Shown here: piece after piece, positions 1-7,848 of the stretch
How the letters are laid out: the number at the start of each line of letters is the position of its first letter
Numbering within the stretch: position 1 is the stretch's first letter
Assembly: GCA_038209965.1 (NCBI GenBank)
Contig: JBBQXF010000001.1
Location: 1-64,000, forward strand
Origin: JALONO01 sp038209965
GTDB taxonomy: Bacteria > Bacteroidota > Bacteroidia > Cytophagales > Thermoflexibacteraceae
Length of the DNA: 64,000 nucleotides
Direction of reading: 5' to 3'
Notes under the pieces: model-generated
What the model was told of the DNA's origin: nothing
The model's input: only the letters and a program-made list of their open reading frames with translations
Database searches by the model: none
Position numbers and translations under genes: made by a program

Positions 1-2
1 GC

Positions 3-395
3 CCTGAAAGCTGGGGAAGACTGGCCATGAAGCCATCAATGGCCAAGTTCACCCCGGTGGAGCGGACGGCCCACGAGGACAGCCTGAAGTACTACCGCGA
101 CCTGAAGAACTCACTGGACACCAGTTTTGAGGAGGGCAAGACCGAGGGCGTGGAAATCGGACTGGAAATCGGACTGGAAAAGGGCCAGCAGATTGGCCTG
201 GAAAAGGGCCAGCAGATTGGCCTGGAAAAGGGCCAGCAGATTGGCCTGGAAATCGGCAAACGGGAAAAAGCGATCGAGATTGCCCAAAAGTGCCTCTCGA
301 AAGGGATGGACATCGCCGAGGCTGCCGATCTGAGCGGGCTGGGCGTGGACGAAATCGCCGCGATCGCCCAAGCGATGAAAACCAACCGTGATTGA
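3..395 (+). CDS. Rpn-type PD-(D/E)XK nuclease/transposase, C-terminal part (5' truncated by window)
   Basis: The frame is open to the left edge, so this is the 3' end of a longer gene; the first internal ATG is at 27. The motif SLKYYRDLKN followed by DTSFEEGKTEG is typical of the linker after the nuclease domain in Rpn-family (recombination-promoting nuclease, PF12784-like) proteins, where a Lys/Glu/Gly-rich coiled stretch precedes a small helical C-terminal domain. Here that stretch is a perfect tandem octapeptide repeat (IGLEKGQQ three times). The end, with GMDIAEAADLSGLGVDEIAAI, looks like the usual C-terminal helix-turn-helix-like segment. The catalytic domain lies outside the window. The first residues before MAKFTP do not look like the family, so the copy may already be rearranged there. 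Family call is good; activity cannot be judged. Confidence 0.75.
   Translation, partial: PESWGRLAMKPSMAKFTPVERTAHEDSLKYYRDLKNSLDTSFEEGKTEGVEIGLEIGLEKGQQIGLEKGQQIGLEKGQQIGLEIGKREKAIEIAQKCLSKGMDIAEAADLSGLGVDEIAAIAQAMKTNRD
174..245 (+). repeat. Three perfect 24-bp tandem repeats inside the Rpn-like gene
   Basis: The unit starting CTGGAAAAGGGCCAGCAG and ending ATTGGC occurs three times without mismatch (174-197, 198-221, 222-245), preceded and followed by related partial units. It keeps frame (8 codons), so copy number change would only lengthen or shorten the charged linker. Confidence 0.95.
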
Positions 396-456
396 TCATG
401 CGGCCATCACCAGGGCAGCGACCTTTGACGGGCCCGAGGCGTCCTACACACCAGCA

Positions 457-1194
457 TCACTTGGGTAAACCATACCGCTCTGCCAATTTTTGGTAAGCGT
501 CGCGGGGGGCTTGCACCAATACGGGCTGTTTTTTGGGGTTCAGCCATTGCATCAACCGCAACAGGTTGGCTTCGGTCATGGCCGTGCAGCCCATTGTACC
601 TTTGTCTGCCCCGCTCCAAATGTGCATAAAGATGCAAGAACCCTTGCCCGTTTGGGTGGCTGGCCCCGTGTTGTAGCCCACCACCAAGCCATATTTGTAG
701 AGCACGTCTGGACGGCGCATCTGCTCAGCCGATTGCCAATCTTGCCGGGCAATGGTATCTCGACCAATGATTTGGTTGTAATACTTAGATGTAGCGTCAT
801 CCACACAGAGGGTTGATTTTTTCACTACTGTCACGGGCATGAGGCAGGCAGCCATGTTCGCGTCACGCTCGTAGGCGTAGGCCGTCTCGATGCGAAAAAC
901 CCCGGCCGGGGCCTTGCGATCACCCTCCCGTTTGAGCGGGAGCTGCTGAAGAGCGGGGTCGTGCAGGCCCCAGCCCCAAGCCAGCCCCTTTTGGCCAACC
1001 ACGATCGGCAGCGCAGGGAGGGCTGATTCCCACTGTTTGCGGGTAGCGTTCCATTGATAGGTTTCAAGTGTGCCCACCACTGCATTCCAGTCAGCCGTGC
1101 GCACAACTACCAGTTGCTGTGGATCAAGCGGCAACTTATCAGTACTTGCCGGGGGAGCGAATGCCCAAAGCCAGAGAAAAAATAAGTGCTTCAT
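457..1194 (-). CDS. L,D-transpeptidase family (YkuD-like) periplasmic protein
   Basis: Start chosen at MKHLFFLWLWAFAPPAS, a short signal peptide; an in-frame ATG 14 codons upstream would put a polar tail before it. Mature protein about 225 residues. The catalytic signature is near the C-terminus: SCIFMHIW with His about residue 191, then GTMGCTAM with the nucleophile Cys about residue 203, followed by a helix with NLLRLMQWL. This His...GC[TI]A arrangement is that of L,D-transpeptidase-like enzymes, which cross-link peptidoglycan or attach proteins to it in the periplasm; the family also contains members of unknown substrate. The N-terminal half (WNAVVGTLETYQW, PLKREGDRKAPAGVF) fits this group, PAGVF being the usual conserved 'G.F' strand. 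Single gene, no operon partner. Confident at family level only. Confidence 0.85.
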   Translation of the reverse strand: MKHLFFLWLWAFAPPASTDKLPLDPQQLVVVRTADWNAVVGTLETYQWNATRKQWESALPALPIVVGQKGLAWGWGLHDPALQQLPLKREGDRKAPAGVFRIETAYAYERDANMAACLMPVTVVKKSTLCVDDATSKYYNQIIGRDTIARQDWQSAEQMRRPDVLYKYGLVVGYNTGPATQTGKGSCIFMHIWSGADKGTMGCTAMTEANLLRLMQWLNPKKQPVLVQAPRDAYQKLAERYGLPK

Positions 1195-1236
1195 CGTCAA
1201 TTGGATCGCAACAGGATTAAGCCCGTTAATTTGCAA

Positions 1237-1727
1237 TTAATAAAACCAGAAATTGAACTGCAATGTAATAGCACTTTTTATTCGCGGATAATCAATTGTT
1301 TAAAAGTTATTTTTTGGCCAAACAATAAATTTGACAAATTCATTTTCTACTTATTATTCAACAAAGGCGAACATTAGTGACGAACACTTCTACTGCTGTT
1401 TCTCAGTCCAAATAAGTTGTATAAACCTGTAATTTGTTGATTTTCACCAAAGGTAAATCTCAGTAAAAAAATAGACGCCTGCTGTATTTTGCTAATTTAA
1501 ACCTGTACTTTTGGCCGATTGCCTCACTACCGATGGCCCGAGTGGCAGAAAAGCAATCTAAAGCTCAAAGCCAGTTTGTCTATCGCACTAACGGTGAGAC
1601 AGGATTCCGGGTGGGCCAGCCTCGACTCAACAGCGAACCGGGAGAAGACTTATAGGCAAGCACCAATATTTTTTTCTTGGAACAGTGGTTAGCTGACCAG
1701 TTCACCAGAAAGCAGCAACAGTCCTAC
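1237..1727. other. AT-rich intergenic region, no gene seen
   Basis: About 490 bases between the L,D-transpeptidase start and the end of the iron-sulfur gene, both on the minus strand. No convincing open frame, hairpin with T-run or RNA gene was recognised. It presumably carries the promoter of the transpeptidase gene, but no clear TAnnTTTG element was picked out on the minus strand. Confidence 0.5.
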
Positions 1728-2219
1728 TTACTTTCCGCCGCCAGTACTGCCCGACTTGGCACGGGTCAATTCGGCGGCCCGGTGGATGGCTTTGCGCACC
1801 CGGGGATATGTGCCACAGCGGCAGATATTGCCCGCCATTGCAGTATCGATATCCTCATCAGTTGGGTTGGAATTGGTTTTGAGCAGGGCGACCGTCGCCA
1901 TGATCTGGCCCGATTGGCAATAACCGCACTGCGGCACTTGGGCCTCAATCCAAGCTTGCTGCACGGGGTGGCTCCGATCGGTGGAAAGTCCTTCAATGGT
2001 GGCAATGGCCTTGTCTTTGGCCGCCAGCACCGGGAAAGTGCAGGATCGGATCGGCTTGCCATCCAACAGGACCGTGCAAGCACCACACTGCGAGATGCCG
2101 CAACTGAATTTGGTGCCCGTCAGGTTGGCAAAGTCACGGATGGCCCACAACAAGGGCATTTGCGCATCCACTTCCATGGGGTATTCTTTCCCGTTGATAT
2201 TCAATTTCACCTCAGCCAT
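1728..2219 (-). CDS. (2Fe-2S)-binding subunit of a molybdenum hydroxylase (isoquinoline 1-oxidoreductase alpha-like)
   Basis: 163 residues, the normal length for the small subunit of xanthine-oxidase-family enzymes. The N-terminal plant-type ferredoxin domain has Cys40, Cys45, Cys48 (CGISQCGAC) and Cys60; the C-terminal four-helix domain has Cys98/Cys101 (CGYC) and Cys133/Cys135 (CRCGTY). Both [2Fe-2S] sites are therefore complete. In the family this subunit passes electrons from the molybdenum cofactor in a large subunit; two-subunit forms (IorAB type) lack FAD and usually feed a c-type cytochrome. No large subunit is next to it here: the neighbours are unrelated, so it is either an orphan, works with a subunit encoded elsewhere, or is left over from a rearrangement of the kind seen just downstream in coaX. 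No signal peptide. Confidence 0.9.
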   Translation of the reverse strand: MAEVKLNINGKEYPMEVDAQMPLLWAIRDFANLTGTKFSCGISQCGACTVLLDGKPIRSCTFPVLAAKDKAIATIEGLSTDRSHPVQQAWIEAQVPQCGYCQSGQIMATVALLKTNSNPTDEDIDTAMAGNICRCGTYPRVRKAIHRAAELTRAKSGSTGGGK

Positions 2220-2326
2220 AAGAATCAGGTTATTGACCGTTAAAAGTACTTTTTTTTTGGAAATTTCCCTATCATTTGCAGCAAAATCAATCCCAACTTA
2301 ACTTTTGAACCAATCCATAAACCACC

Positions 2327-2827
2327 TTGATCTTGACAGAAACTGTTCTGGCCATCGATATTGGCAACTCCAGTGTAGTCATCGGGGCGTGGGCCAACGA
2401 CCAATGGCAGCACATTTGGCCCACGCCATCGCGGCCAGATCCAGTGGACATTTATCACCAAAAAATCGGAGGATTTTTACGTATTTTTTCTTCACCACCC
2501 AGTGCATGGCGGATCGTGGTGAGCAGTGTTGTGCCGGCTATGGCCCCGAGACTAGTCCAAGCGGTGGCCCAACCGAACGGGGAAGTGCCGCTGTTGCTCG
2601 GCCCAGCGGTTTATCCCGCTTTGGGGCTGGTGGCAATGTCCGGAAGCCCGTCTTGCCCAACAGCGGCTTTTCCTGCCCTGGCGCCAGTATTTCGCTTGGC
2701 CAAGATCCGCTTCAACAATAGCAATGTCGACGACTTGGTCTACACCCCCGAAGGTGCCGAAATGATGCCCGATCTTTGGCTAACAAGTGAGCCGGTATCG
2801 GTGCCTGGCGGTGGTTTGGCGGGCTAA
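2327..2827 (+). pseudogene. coaX: Type III pantothenate kinase, N-terminal fragment
   Basis: The first 100 residues are typical of type III pantothenate kinase: TVLAIDIGNSSVVIGAW (phosphate-binding DIGN), then RIVVSSVVP and LLGPAVYPALGL. Start codon is TTG (2327 or 2333); no ATG is available. After about nucleotide 2633 the similarity stops: the expected GxDLVANA and DFGTA segments, which hold the catalytic Asp and cation site, are missing, and the remaining 60 codons are not recognisable. The family is about 250 residues. A matching C-terminal piece lies at 6862-7026 in the same orientation, so the gene seems split with loss of its middle. CoaX makes 4'-phosphopantothenate, the first step to coenzyme A; an intact pantothenate kinase is expected elsewhere. 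What follows 2633 could be foreign sequence. Confidence 0.75.
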
Positions 2828-3073
2828 AATATCAGGCTGTCTCCCGTTTTTGCTCGGTCGCTAATGGACGACAAGCCTAAAATTTTGTCATATTTTATGG
2901 TGCACTAGGGGAACGGGAATGAAAAAACCGAAATACTACCGAGTTATATTTGGTATGTCTCAATATTTTTTTGCCAACTCCTTGTTCTTATGCCCGTGAT
3001 CCCCCATATTTGTTTGTGCCGCCGATTATTTGGGCTAGGCGCTACAATTAGGGTCCACTTTTGACCATTGGCA

Positions 3074-3316
3074 ATGATCCACCTCACCACCTTCCACCGC
3101 TTGACCAAGTTGCACGACCTGATCCGCCGGGGCCGCCAGGGCAACGCAGCCCAATTGGCCCGCCTTATCCACCAATCAGAACGGAGCACCTACCGCTGCC
3201 TTGCGCTACTGCGTCAACTGGGCGCGCCCCTCCGTTTCTGTTTTGTTGATAACCGATACTATTATACTGAACAATGGGAACTGCCGTGGATCGCCCCTCC
3301 TCCGCAAGAGATTTAA
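3074..3316 (+). CDS. Small helix-turn-helix DNA-binding protein
   Basis: 80 residues. Start taken at the ATG at 3074; a TTG two codons upstream is also possible. The core QLARLIHQSERSTYRCLALL is a winged-HTH-like segment, followed by LGAPLRFCFVDNRYYYTE, a short beta wing. This layout (LI-R-x-G-x-A..LA..L..S..TxYR.L..L..LGAP..YYY) is that of small HTH proteins that occur in many copies in Bacteroidota genomes. A diverged paralogue sits at 40618-40914 (LDRIDDLICRRATGTPEEMA, then WFRWRDQLIGFGLP and CYYTQEG). The stop codon lies inside a perfect palindrome (3313-3327) that could be its own operator. The 3' third plus downstream DNA is duplicated at 4486-4672. Downstream is a Cys-rich secreted gene. 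Function unknown. Confidence 0.7.
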   Translation: MIHLTTFHRLTKLHDLIRRGRQGNAAQLARLIHQSERSTYRCLALLRQLGAPLRFCFVDNRYYYTEQWELPWIAPPPQEI

Positions 3317-3396
3317 CAATTTGTTAATATTGACTGACAACATTTGGCAGTTGGGCAGGCGTATTTTGCTTTCACCAATTGACTGCGCAGCGTTGG
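3211..3396 (+). repeat. 186-bp direct repeat, copy 1 (other copy 4486-4672)
   Basis: This segment contains the last third of the small HTH gene, the palindrome and the 70 bases after it. It recurs about 1.3 kb downstream with only one base inserted (CCTCC versus CCTTCC) and one substitution (ACATTTGG versus ACGTTTGG). Each copy ends about 40 bases before a secreted-protein gene (3440 and 4708), so the duplicated unit seems to be an upstream regulatory region. Confidence 0.95.
3313..3327. promoter_or_regulatory. Palindrome TTAACAA-T-TTGTTAA, operator candidate
   Basis: Perfect 7-bp arms around one base, overlapping the stop codon of the HTH gene and lying about 110 bases before the next gene. 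The second copy is at 4589-4603. A site for the HTH protein is a reasonable guess only. Confidence 0.5.
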
Positions 3397-3439
3397 GAGC
3401 AAACAGTATAAAAATCTTGTAAAACCTTAAAACAAAAAA

Positions 3440-4330
3440 ATGAAGAACATCAAGAAAGTACTCGGACGAGCTTTTATGCTCGGTTTTGTGCTGATGGGAA
3501 GCATCATGCTCCCTTTCGCTTGCCGTCAAGACAAAATCACGGTAGATGAATCGCTATCAGTTGATACTAAGTTGCCGAGTATCCTTAGAGAAGGCGAAGA
3601 GCTTCTGTGGAACAATTTTCCGCTCCCTGCCATGACCACCATCAGCCAAGGAAACGTGAATGGAAAGAGTATTGCTACTTTTACTTTCCCCGAGGGGGTA
3701 AAGTTTGTCATAAAAAATCAAGGTGGCATAATAAGTTTCTCCGAAAGAGGTTGTTATCAGTGTGAGAGCGATTGTAGTCGAGGCTGCGATGTAGTGAAAC
3801 TTGGAGATCAAGTAGGTTGCTCGAGTTGCCCAGCCAATGATAAATCTCCTTGTACCGGAAGTCACTGCAGGGGTGGAAATGGGATTGGGCACGGTTTTAT
3901 TGACTTAAAAGCGGGCATTGAGTTCATTACCAAAGACAATAAAGACAAAACTAGGTTCCTGTCCACTCCCAATTGGGACATACTCTCGCAGGTTCCAGAA
4001 GTGGCAAAAGCCCTTGAAGCACTTAATTTGAAGTACTATGGCACCAAAAACCCCACTTTGACAATGACCAATGGGGCAAAAAAAGGATATAAAATCAACT
4101 TGTTTGGCTCCCCTGCGGTGTATTACATCCCTAATGCCTATTTTGAAAGACTTTCCACTGCCCAAGCCCGGCTGGAAAGCAGCCAAGTTGAGGAAGCTGG
4201 CGATGATGTGTCTTGCGAATGTCTCCGTGGTTCTGGTTGCAAAAAAGAGTCAGTAAAAACTACTATTGGGATTACAGTTGGGACCAAGTGCGTTGCGGGC
4301 GGTTGTGACAATTGCCGGATGACTTGGTAA
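3440..4330 (+). CDS. Cys-rich secreted protein, probable lipoprotein, unknown function
   Basis: 296 residues. N-terminus MKNIKKVLGRAFMLGFVLMG then IMLPFAC: a signal peptide with a weak lipobox ending at Cys28. The middle has a Cys cluster (GCYQCESDCSRGCD, then VGCSSCP, SPCTGSHC) and the C-terminus a second one (SCECLRGSGCKK, KCVAGGCDNCRMTW), more than a dozen Cys in all. Such spacing suggests disulfides in an exported protein or a metal site. No known family recognised. The leader resembles those of the lipoproteins at 32102 and 41530, and the C-terminal Cys cluster is reminiscent of the second (SCRCSGYFGLICTHGSNC), so the three may belong to one loose group. It follows a small HTH gene and the 186-bp repeat; the same order is seen at 4486-5053. 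AT-richer than the surrounding backbone. Confidence 0.7.
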   Translation: MKNIKKVLGRAFMLGFVLMGSIMLPFACRQDKITVDESLSVDTKLPSILREGEELLWNNFPLPAMTTISQGNVNGKSIATFTFPEGVKFVIKNQGGIISFSERGCYQCESDCSRGCDVVKLGDQVGCSSCPANDKSPCTGSHCRGGNGIGHGFIDLKAGIEFITKDNKDKTRFLSTPNWDILSQVPEVAKALEALNLKYYGTKNPTLTMTNGAKKGYKINLFGSPAVYYIPNAYFERLSTAQARLESSQVEEAGDDVSCECLRGSGCKKESVKTTIGITVGTKCVAGGCDNCRMTW

Positions 4331-4342
4331 AAGTTGAGGGCA

Positions 4343-4394
4343 AAGCTCAAAAGTAGTGCCGGCAAGGGCATTTGCCGGCACTACTTTTGAGCTT
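4343..4394. terminator. Long perfect hairpin (23-bp arms, 6-base loop)
   Basis: Arms 4343-4365 and 4372-4394 are exactly complementary (AAGCTCAAAAGTAGTGCC... against ...GGCACTACTTTTGAGCTT). It starts 13 bases after the stop of the Cys-rich gene. There is no immediate T-run (a T7 lies about 20 bases later), so it may be a terminator, an mRNA-stabilising stem or an insertion-element relic. Confidence 0.6.
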
Positions 4395-4485
4395 AGGTCG
4401 GGCCTGCAACTTTTTTTGCTGTCTATTTCATGGATTCAACTTCATCGTGCCCCAGCGCCTTTTTTTGCCCCTCTGATCCTCGCTA

Positions 4486-4672
4486 GCGTCAACTGGGCGC
4501 GCCCCTCCGTTTCTGTTTTGTTGATAACCGATACTATTATACTGAACAATGGGAACTGCCGTGGATCGCCCCTCCTTCCGCAAGAGATTTAACAATTTGT
4601 TAATATTGACTGACAACGTTTGGCAGTTGGGCAGGCGTATTTTGCTTTCACCAATTGACTGCGCAGCGTTGG
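4486..4672 (+). repeat. 186/187-bp direct repeat, copy 2
   Basis: Second copy of 3211-3396. The HTH reading frame it carries lacks a start and has an extra base, so it encodes no protein; what is preserved is the palindrome (4589-4603) and the 70 bases leading to the secreted-protein gene at 4708. The left junction (4486) is abrupt. Confidence 0.95.
4589..4603. promoter_or_regulatory. Palindrome TTAACAA-T-TTGTTAA, second copy
   Basis: Identical to 3313-3327, about 105 bases upstream of the next secreted gene. Conservation may only reflect recent duplication. Confidence 0.45.
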
Positions 4673-4707
4673 AATAATTTTTTATCAACGTTTAACTTGT
4701 AAAAACC

Positions 4708-5053
4708 ATGAAAAAACTACTTTTTCTGCTGAGTTTTGTTCTCACCATCGTCGGGTTTTCGCTCAATGCCAATGGTCAACAAACCGTGTTCGATCCCTGT
4801 ACAAGGACAATCTGTGGCAATTTTGTATCCGCCCAAGGGGGTGCATTGAATGTGGCGAGGCAGACCGGAACTGTTCCCCATTTATATTTGCGGTGCCGCT
4901 GGAGCTGCAGGAGATAATCCCAAAGTAGAGCCGTCAAACCTTTACCCCAAGATTTCGAAGGTGACTACCGATGACAAAACAGGTAAGCAAATCACTACTT
5001 ATGACGTAAGGCACATTCCGCCCGCATTGATCAAGATTAACGGAAATCAGTAA
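4708..5053 (+). pseudogene. Small secreted protein gene with one frameshift
   Basis: Starts with a clear signal peptide, MKKLLFLLSFVLTIVGFSLN followed by ANGQ, then a Cys-containing stretch FDPCTRTICGNFVSAQGGAL. At about 4875 the frame shifts: the first frame ends at 4917, whereas the +1 frame continues IYICGAAGAAGDNPKVEP to a stop at 5053. Removing one C from the run GTTCCCCATT joins the two as GTVP-IYICGAAG. Joined length would be about 114 residues. Family unknown. It lies behind copy 2 of the 186-bp repeat and is followed by a strong terminator. It may be a real pseudogene or an assembly error in a C4 run. Confidence 0.6.
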
Positions 5054-5058
5054 ACGCG

Positions 5059-5109
5059 CCCCAAACTTTTCCACCTCCAGAAAAGTAAGTTTGGGGTTTA
5101 TTTTTTTGG
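5059..5109 (+). terminator. Intrinsic terminator
   Basis: CCCCAAACTT (5059-5068) pairs with AAGTTTGGGG (5087-5096), followed by TTTATTTTTTT. It lies six bases after the end of the small secreted gene. Confidence 0.8.
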
Positions 5110-5112
5110 AAT

Positions 5113-6651
5113 TCAACCCTCAAAAATCATACTCTTTCCTTGGCTGCTTTTGTCTATTTTGTCTATTTGCTCGGTTCAAGCCCAATCTGGAGGGAAAGAA
5201 AAATTATTGTCCGCGTTGGGCAAAGCGGGAATAGATCCGCAATAAAAGCTCCTCTTCTATGCCTTTCGGAGCGGCGATTGTGTTGCTTGCACAAGTATCT
5301 ATTTGCAAACGGAAAAATTCCTGCAAAAATCGCGGCCCGGCTTACCACGGATTTTCGTTTTTCCAAAAAATGAAACCGTCAGAAGTCAAATGGATGTTGA
5401 AAAATGTGGCCCATTCAGACTCGGTCCGTTTCTTTTCGGATGATGATATTTATGCCTATCTCAATCTGTTGCCAAACTCAGCTTTAGTGACCGCGGAAGA
5501 TTTGCTGGAAAAGCCACCAGTTGCCACTCATTTCATGAAGGTTGGCCCGCCAGTCAAGTTTTTCGCCGATTGGTTGAATGGGTAAAGTTGGCAGCTTGAA
5601 GCCAGCACTTTGCTAGAAGAAGCGGAGGTTCCCTTGGGCAACATTACCAAAATAATAAAGTTGTCCCATCATAACCTTTATCTTTTTGATCAAAATTACA
5701 AAAATTTAACCAGGTATGACCTAAGGACGGGAAAGTTTGGTGGATCCTTCTCCATATCTGACCAACAGTACGATCAATACTACCAGATTTCAGTGGAGAT
5801 GGACAGTGCCTTGCGGAAAAAGCTGCTGGCCATTGACCAAGGATTATAGGGCTGCCCAAGACCAGACTGGTCGATATTGCCCCGTTTGGCAACCAGTTGA
5901 TTGTCTCGACAATTCTTGATTTTCCAATGCTGGATCCCAAAAAAGCAGGGAATATTATGAGCCAAAGAAATACCCGCCTTTTTCTATTGGACTCGAATTT
6001 TCGCCAAATCAAGGACTGGCGGTTTGTCAGTAAGGGATTTATTGACAAAAATATTTTTCCAACGAGCAATGGCATTGCCTTTGATGGCCAGCTTTTTACT
6101 TGTAATTTCCGCTTCCCGATCAGCAATGCCTTCGAGGAAATCAAGGAAAACAAAGCATTTATTGCTTTTCAGCTAGCGGTAGATACCCTGCGGCCCAAGG
6201 AAACGGTGGGGACAATCCCGGGATTTTTGCATGACAAATCCCATTATGCCACCAACTTGGAGACCGCAATCTATCAGGGGGTGCTTTATGGGGGTTTAGG
6301 TTTGCGCCGTATTATTGGCACGGAGTTGATCAACAAACCTATCGGCTCGAAATTGGTCTGGGCGAAGCAGATTTCTATCATCCTGCCGACTCGAGCTTTC
6401 ATTATCGTTTACTTTCTTTTTCAGTACCAAACAGGGACGAAGTAAAGATTCTGTACCGATATAAAACCGCGATATATGTTTTGCACCAAGGAGCAAACTA
6501 TGAGGTGATCAGGCACGAAAAGCTACCTTTTGTGTTGCCAAACGATAAATTGCCCATCGCGGCATTTTGGCAGGCGAAAAAAATATACCTGACTACCCAA
6601 AATCCCGAGGATAAGTCCTACAAATTACTTGTGTTTGAACAAAAAGAATGA
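5113..6651 (+). pseudogene. Decayed gene for a large secreted protein (about 510 codons)
   Basis: A chain of matching frames can be followed. An N-terminal signal segment IILFPWLLLSILSICSVQAQ has no ATG; then KLLSALGKAGIDPQ, an in-frame TAA at 5243, and in the same frame LLFYAFRSGDCVACTSIYLQ, a thioredoxin-like start with CVAC. A frameshift before 5450 leads to DDDIYAYLNLLPNSALVTAE, an in-frame TAA at 5583, then NLYLFDQNYKNLTRYDLRTG and an in-frame TAG at 5847. A further shift gives RLFLLDSNFRQIKDWRFVSK, and a last shift near 6330 leads to DEVKILYRYKTAIYVLHQGA and the stop at 6651. Segments such as LYLFDQNYKNLTRYD and TRLFLLDSNFRQI look like beta-propeller blades of secreted Bacteroidota proteins. 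With three nonsense codons and at least three frameshifts the gene is dead. The original family is not certain. Confidence 0.65.
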
Positions 6652-6764
6652 GATTTGCTTGTTTGGGCTTGGCTGGTGTTTCTCTGTAAAGTTTTTCTTA
6701 GCCGATTTTTTGTGGGATTAGACCGATACCAGTCTTGGCAAGCCATAGGTCACCTGTTTACTTT

Positions 6765-6863
6765 TCAAGTTTGGCCCAGATCGCGGCGGTCGGGATCGCG
6801 CTTGGTTTCCACCCATTTGCTGATTTTCTGGGTGAGTTTGTCCAGTTCGGTGGCGGCTTCGGC
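6765..6863 (-). other. Possible 3' end of a lost minus-strand gene
   Basis: Read on the minus strand this stretch gives TELDKLTQKISKWVETKRDP then DRRDLGQT and a stop, a helical charged tail that looks like natural protein sequence. It abuts the coaX C-terminal fragment directly, so a rearrangement junction near 6863 is likely. The parent gene is not recognised. Confidence 0.3.
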
Positions 6864-7026
6864 CGAGCTGGGCGAGCAGTGCATTGCGGTGGCCACGGGT
6901 GGGCTATTGCACGCGATCCCGCCGCTGCGCGAGGCGTTTTATGCCCTGAAACCGACGTTGACCCTCGACGGGATCAGGCTGGCCGGGGAAATGTATTGGC
7001 AAGGCCAAACCAAGTTGGCGGAATGA
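6862..7026 (+). pseudogene. coaX: Type III pantothenate kinase, C-terminal fragment
   Basis: AELGEQCIAVATGGLLHAIP followed by KPTLTLDGIRLAGEMY is the conserved C-terminus of type III pantothenate kinases (ATGG turn, then LTLxGxRL). About 54 codons, ending in TGA at 7024-7026. Upstream of 6862 the frame no longer looks like coaX. The N-terminal piece lies at 2327-2633 on the same strand. The two pieces together cover the ends of the enzyme but not the centre, so the locus cannot make a working kinase. Confidence 0.7.
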
Positions 7027-7133
7027 GGGGCAGAAACACCCATTGGCAAATTGGGGAAGTGGCGGCACAAGGCGGGTCTTTTAAAATGCCCATCATCGGC
7101 CAGTCGACTATTGGGTTATTTAGCCATGATCCC

Positions 7134-7691
7134 TTACTCTAGTTGCGTGGTCTGCTGGCCATCGGTTTCCCATTTTTGGCCAAACACCGAGGCATAGCGG
7201 ATCTTGATGTTTATTTGATCGGTGGATTTGCTCAACCGCGCGGCATACCCCTTTTGCTTGACGTTGAAGATGATGAGCGATTCACCCGGGGCAAATACCC
7301 GGTTGTCAGGCGGGTTGGTCGAGTATATGCTATAATTGAACGCCGTATCCTGCAAGATCTGCTTGGCCACTTTTTCCAACCGATCATACTGCTGGCCCTT
7401 GTACTGGATGTCCACTTCCTTGACGATGGCCGGGCCAACGCCCTTGTTGGTCAAGGTGATTTTAAAGCCATCGCTGCCGGTAATATAGAACCCCAACTCC
7501 AAGTAGGGCCAAACCGAGGCATGTTGTTGTCGCTGCATCAAGAAGGTTTGCAGGGCCGCCGCCCCGAAGGCACACATGCTCACCATGAGCGAGGCCAAAG
7601 AAAACACGAGCTCGGGCCGCCATCTTCGCGGGAGAGCGGGCAAAGGCGGCGGCGGTAATGGTGGTGGCAGCGGATCCGGGGTTTCTTCCAT
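7134..7691 (-). CDS. Membrane-anchored hypothetical protein
   Basis: 185 residues. A Pro-rich N-terminus (PLPPPLPPPPLPALP) is followed by one transmembrane helix around residues 28-48 (LVFSLASLMVSMCAFGAAAL) and then a domain rich in beta strands: ASVWPYLELGFYITGSDGFK, ITLTNKGVGPAIVKEVDIQY, FAPGESLIIF. This is a recurrent Bacteroidota arrangement in which the domain after the helix has an immunoglobulin-like fold and includes the 'NKGVGPA' strand; its role is unknown. Topology would put the domain in the periplasm if the short N-terminus is cytoplasmic. Single gene; the neighbours do not help. Confidence 0.7.
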   Translation of the reverse strand: MEETPDPLPPPLPPPPLPALPRRWRPELVFSLASLMVSMCAFGAAALQTFLMQRQQHASVWPYLELGFYITGSDGFKITLTNKGVGPAIVKEVDIQYKGQQYDRLEKVAKQILQDTAFNYSIYSTNPPDNRVFAPGESLIIFNVKQKGYAARLSKSTDQINIKIRYASVFGQKWETDGQQTTQLE

Positions 7692-7848
7692 AAAGTAGGG
7701 ACAGAGTCAGCCAAAACTAGCCCAATCCGACCATTTGGCCAAATATTGGGGGCGGCCTTTGGTTTTGGCCGGAATCCTGATCGGGCCGGCGGTTCTATTT
7801 GCCCGCTTTGCTGTAACTTTCACCCCACATCAATTTGGACTAATCGCA

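Noticed and set aside
174..245. Tandem 24-bp repeats considered as a CRISPR array
   Set aside because: Repeats are directly adjacent with no spacers and code for protein in frame.
1677..2243. 188-codon plus-strand frame over the iron-sulfur gene
   Set aside because: Antisense shadow of a gene with complete Cys motifs on the minus strand.
2640..2827. Continuation of coaX after the N-terminal fragment
   Set aside because: None of the three frames contains the expected DLVANA or DFGTA motifs.
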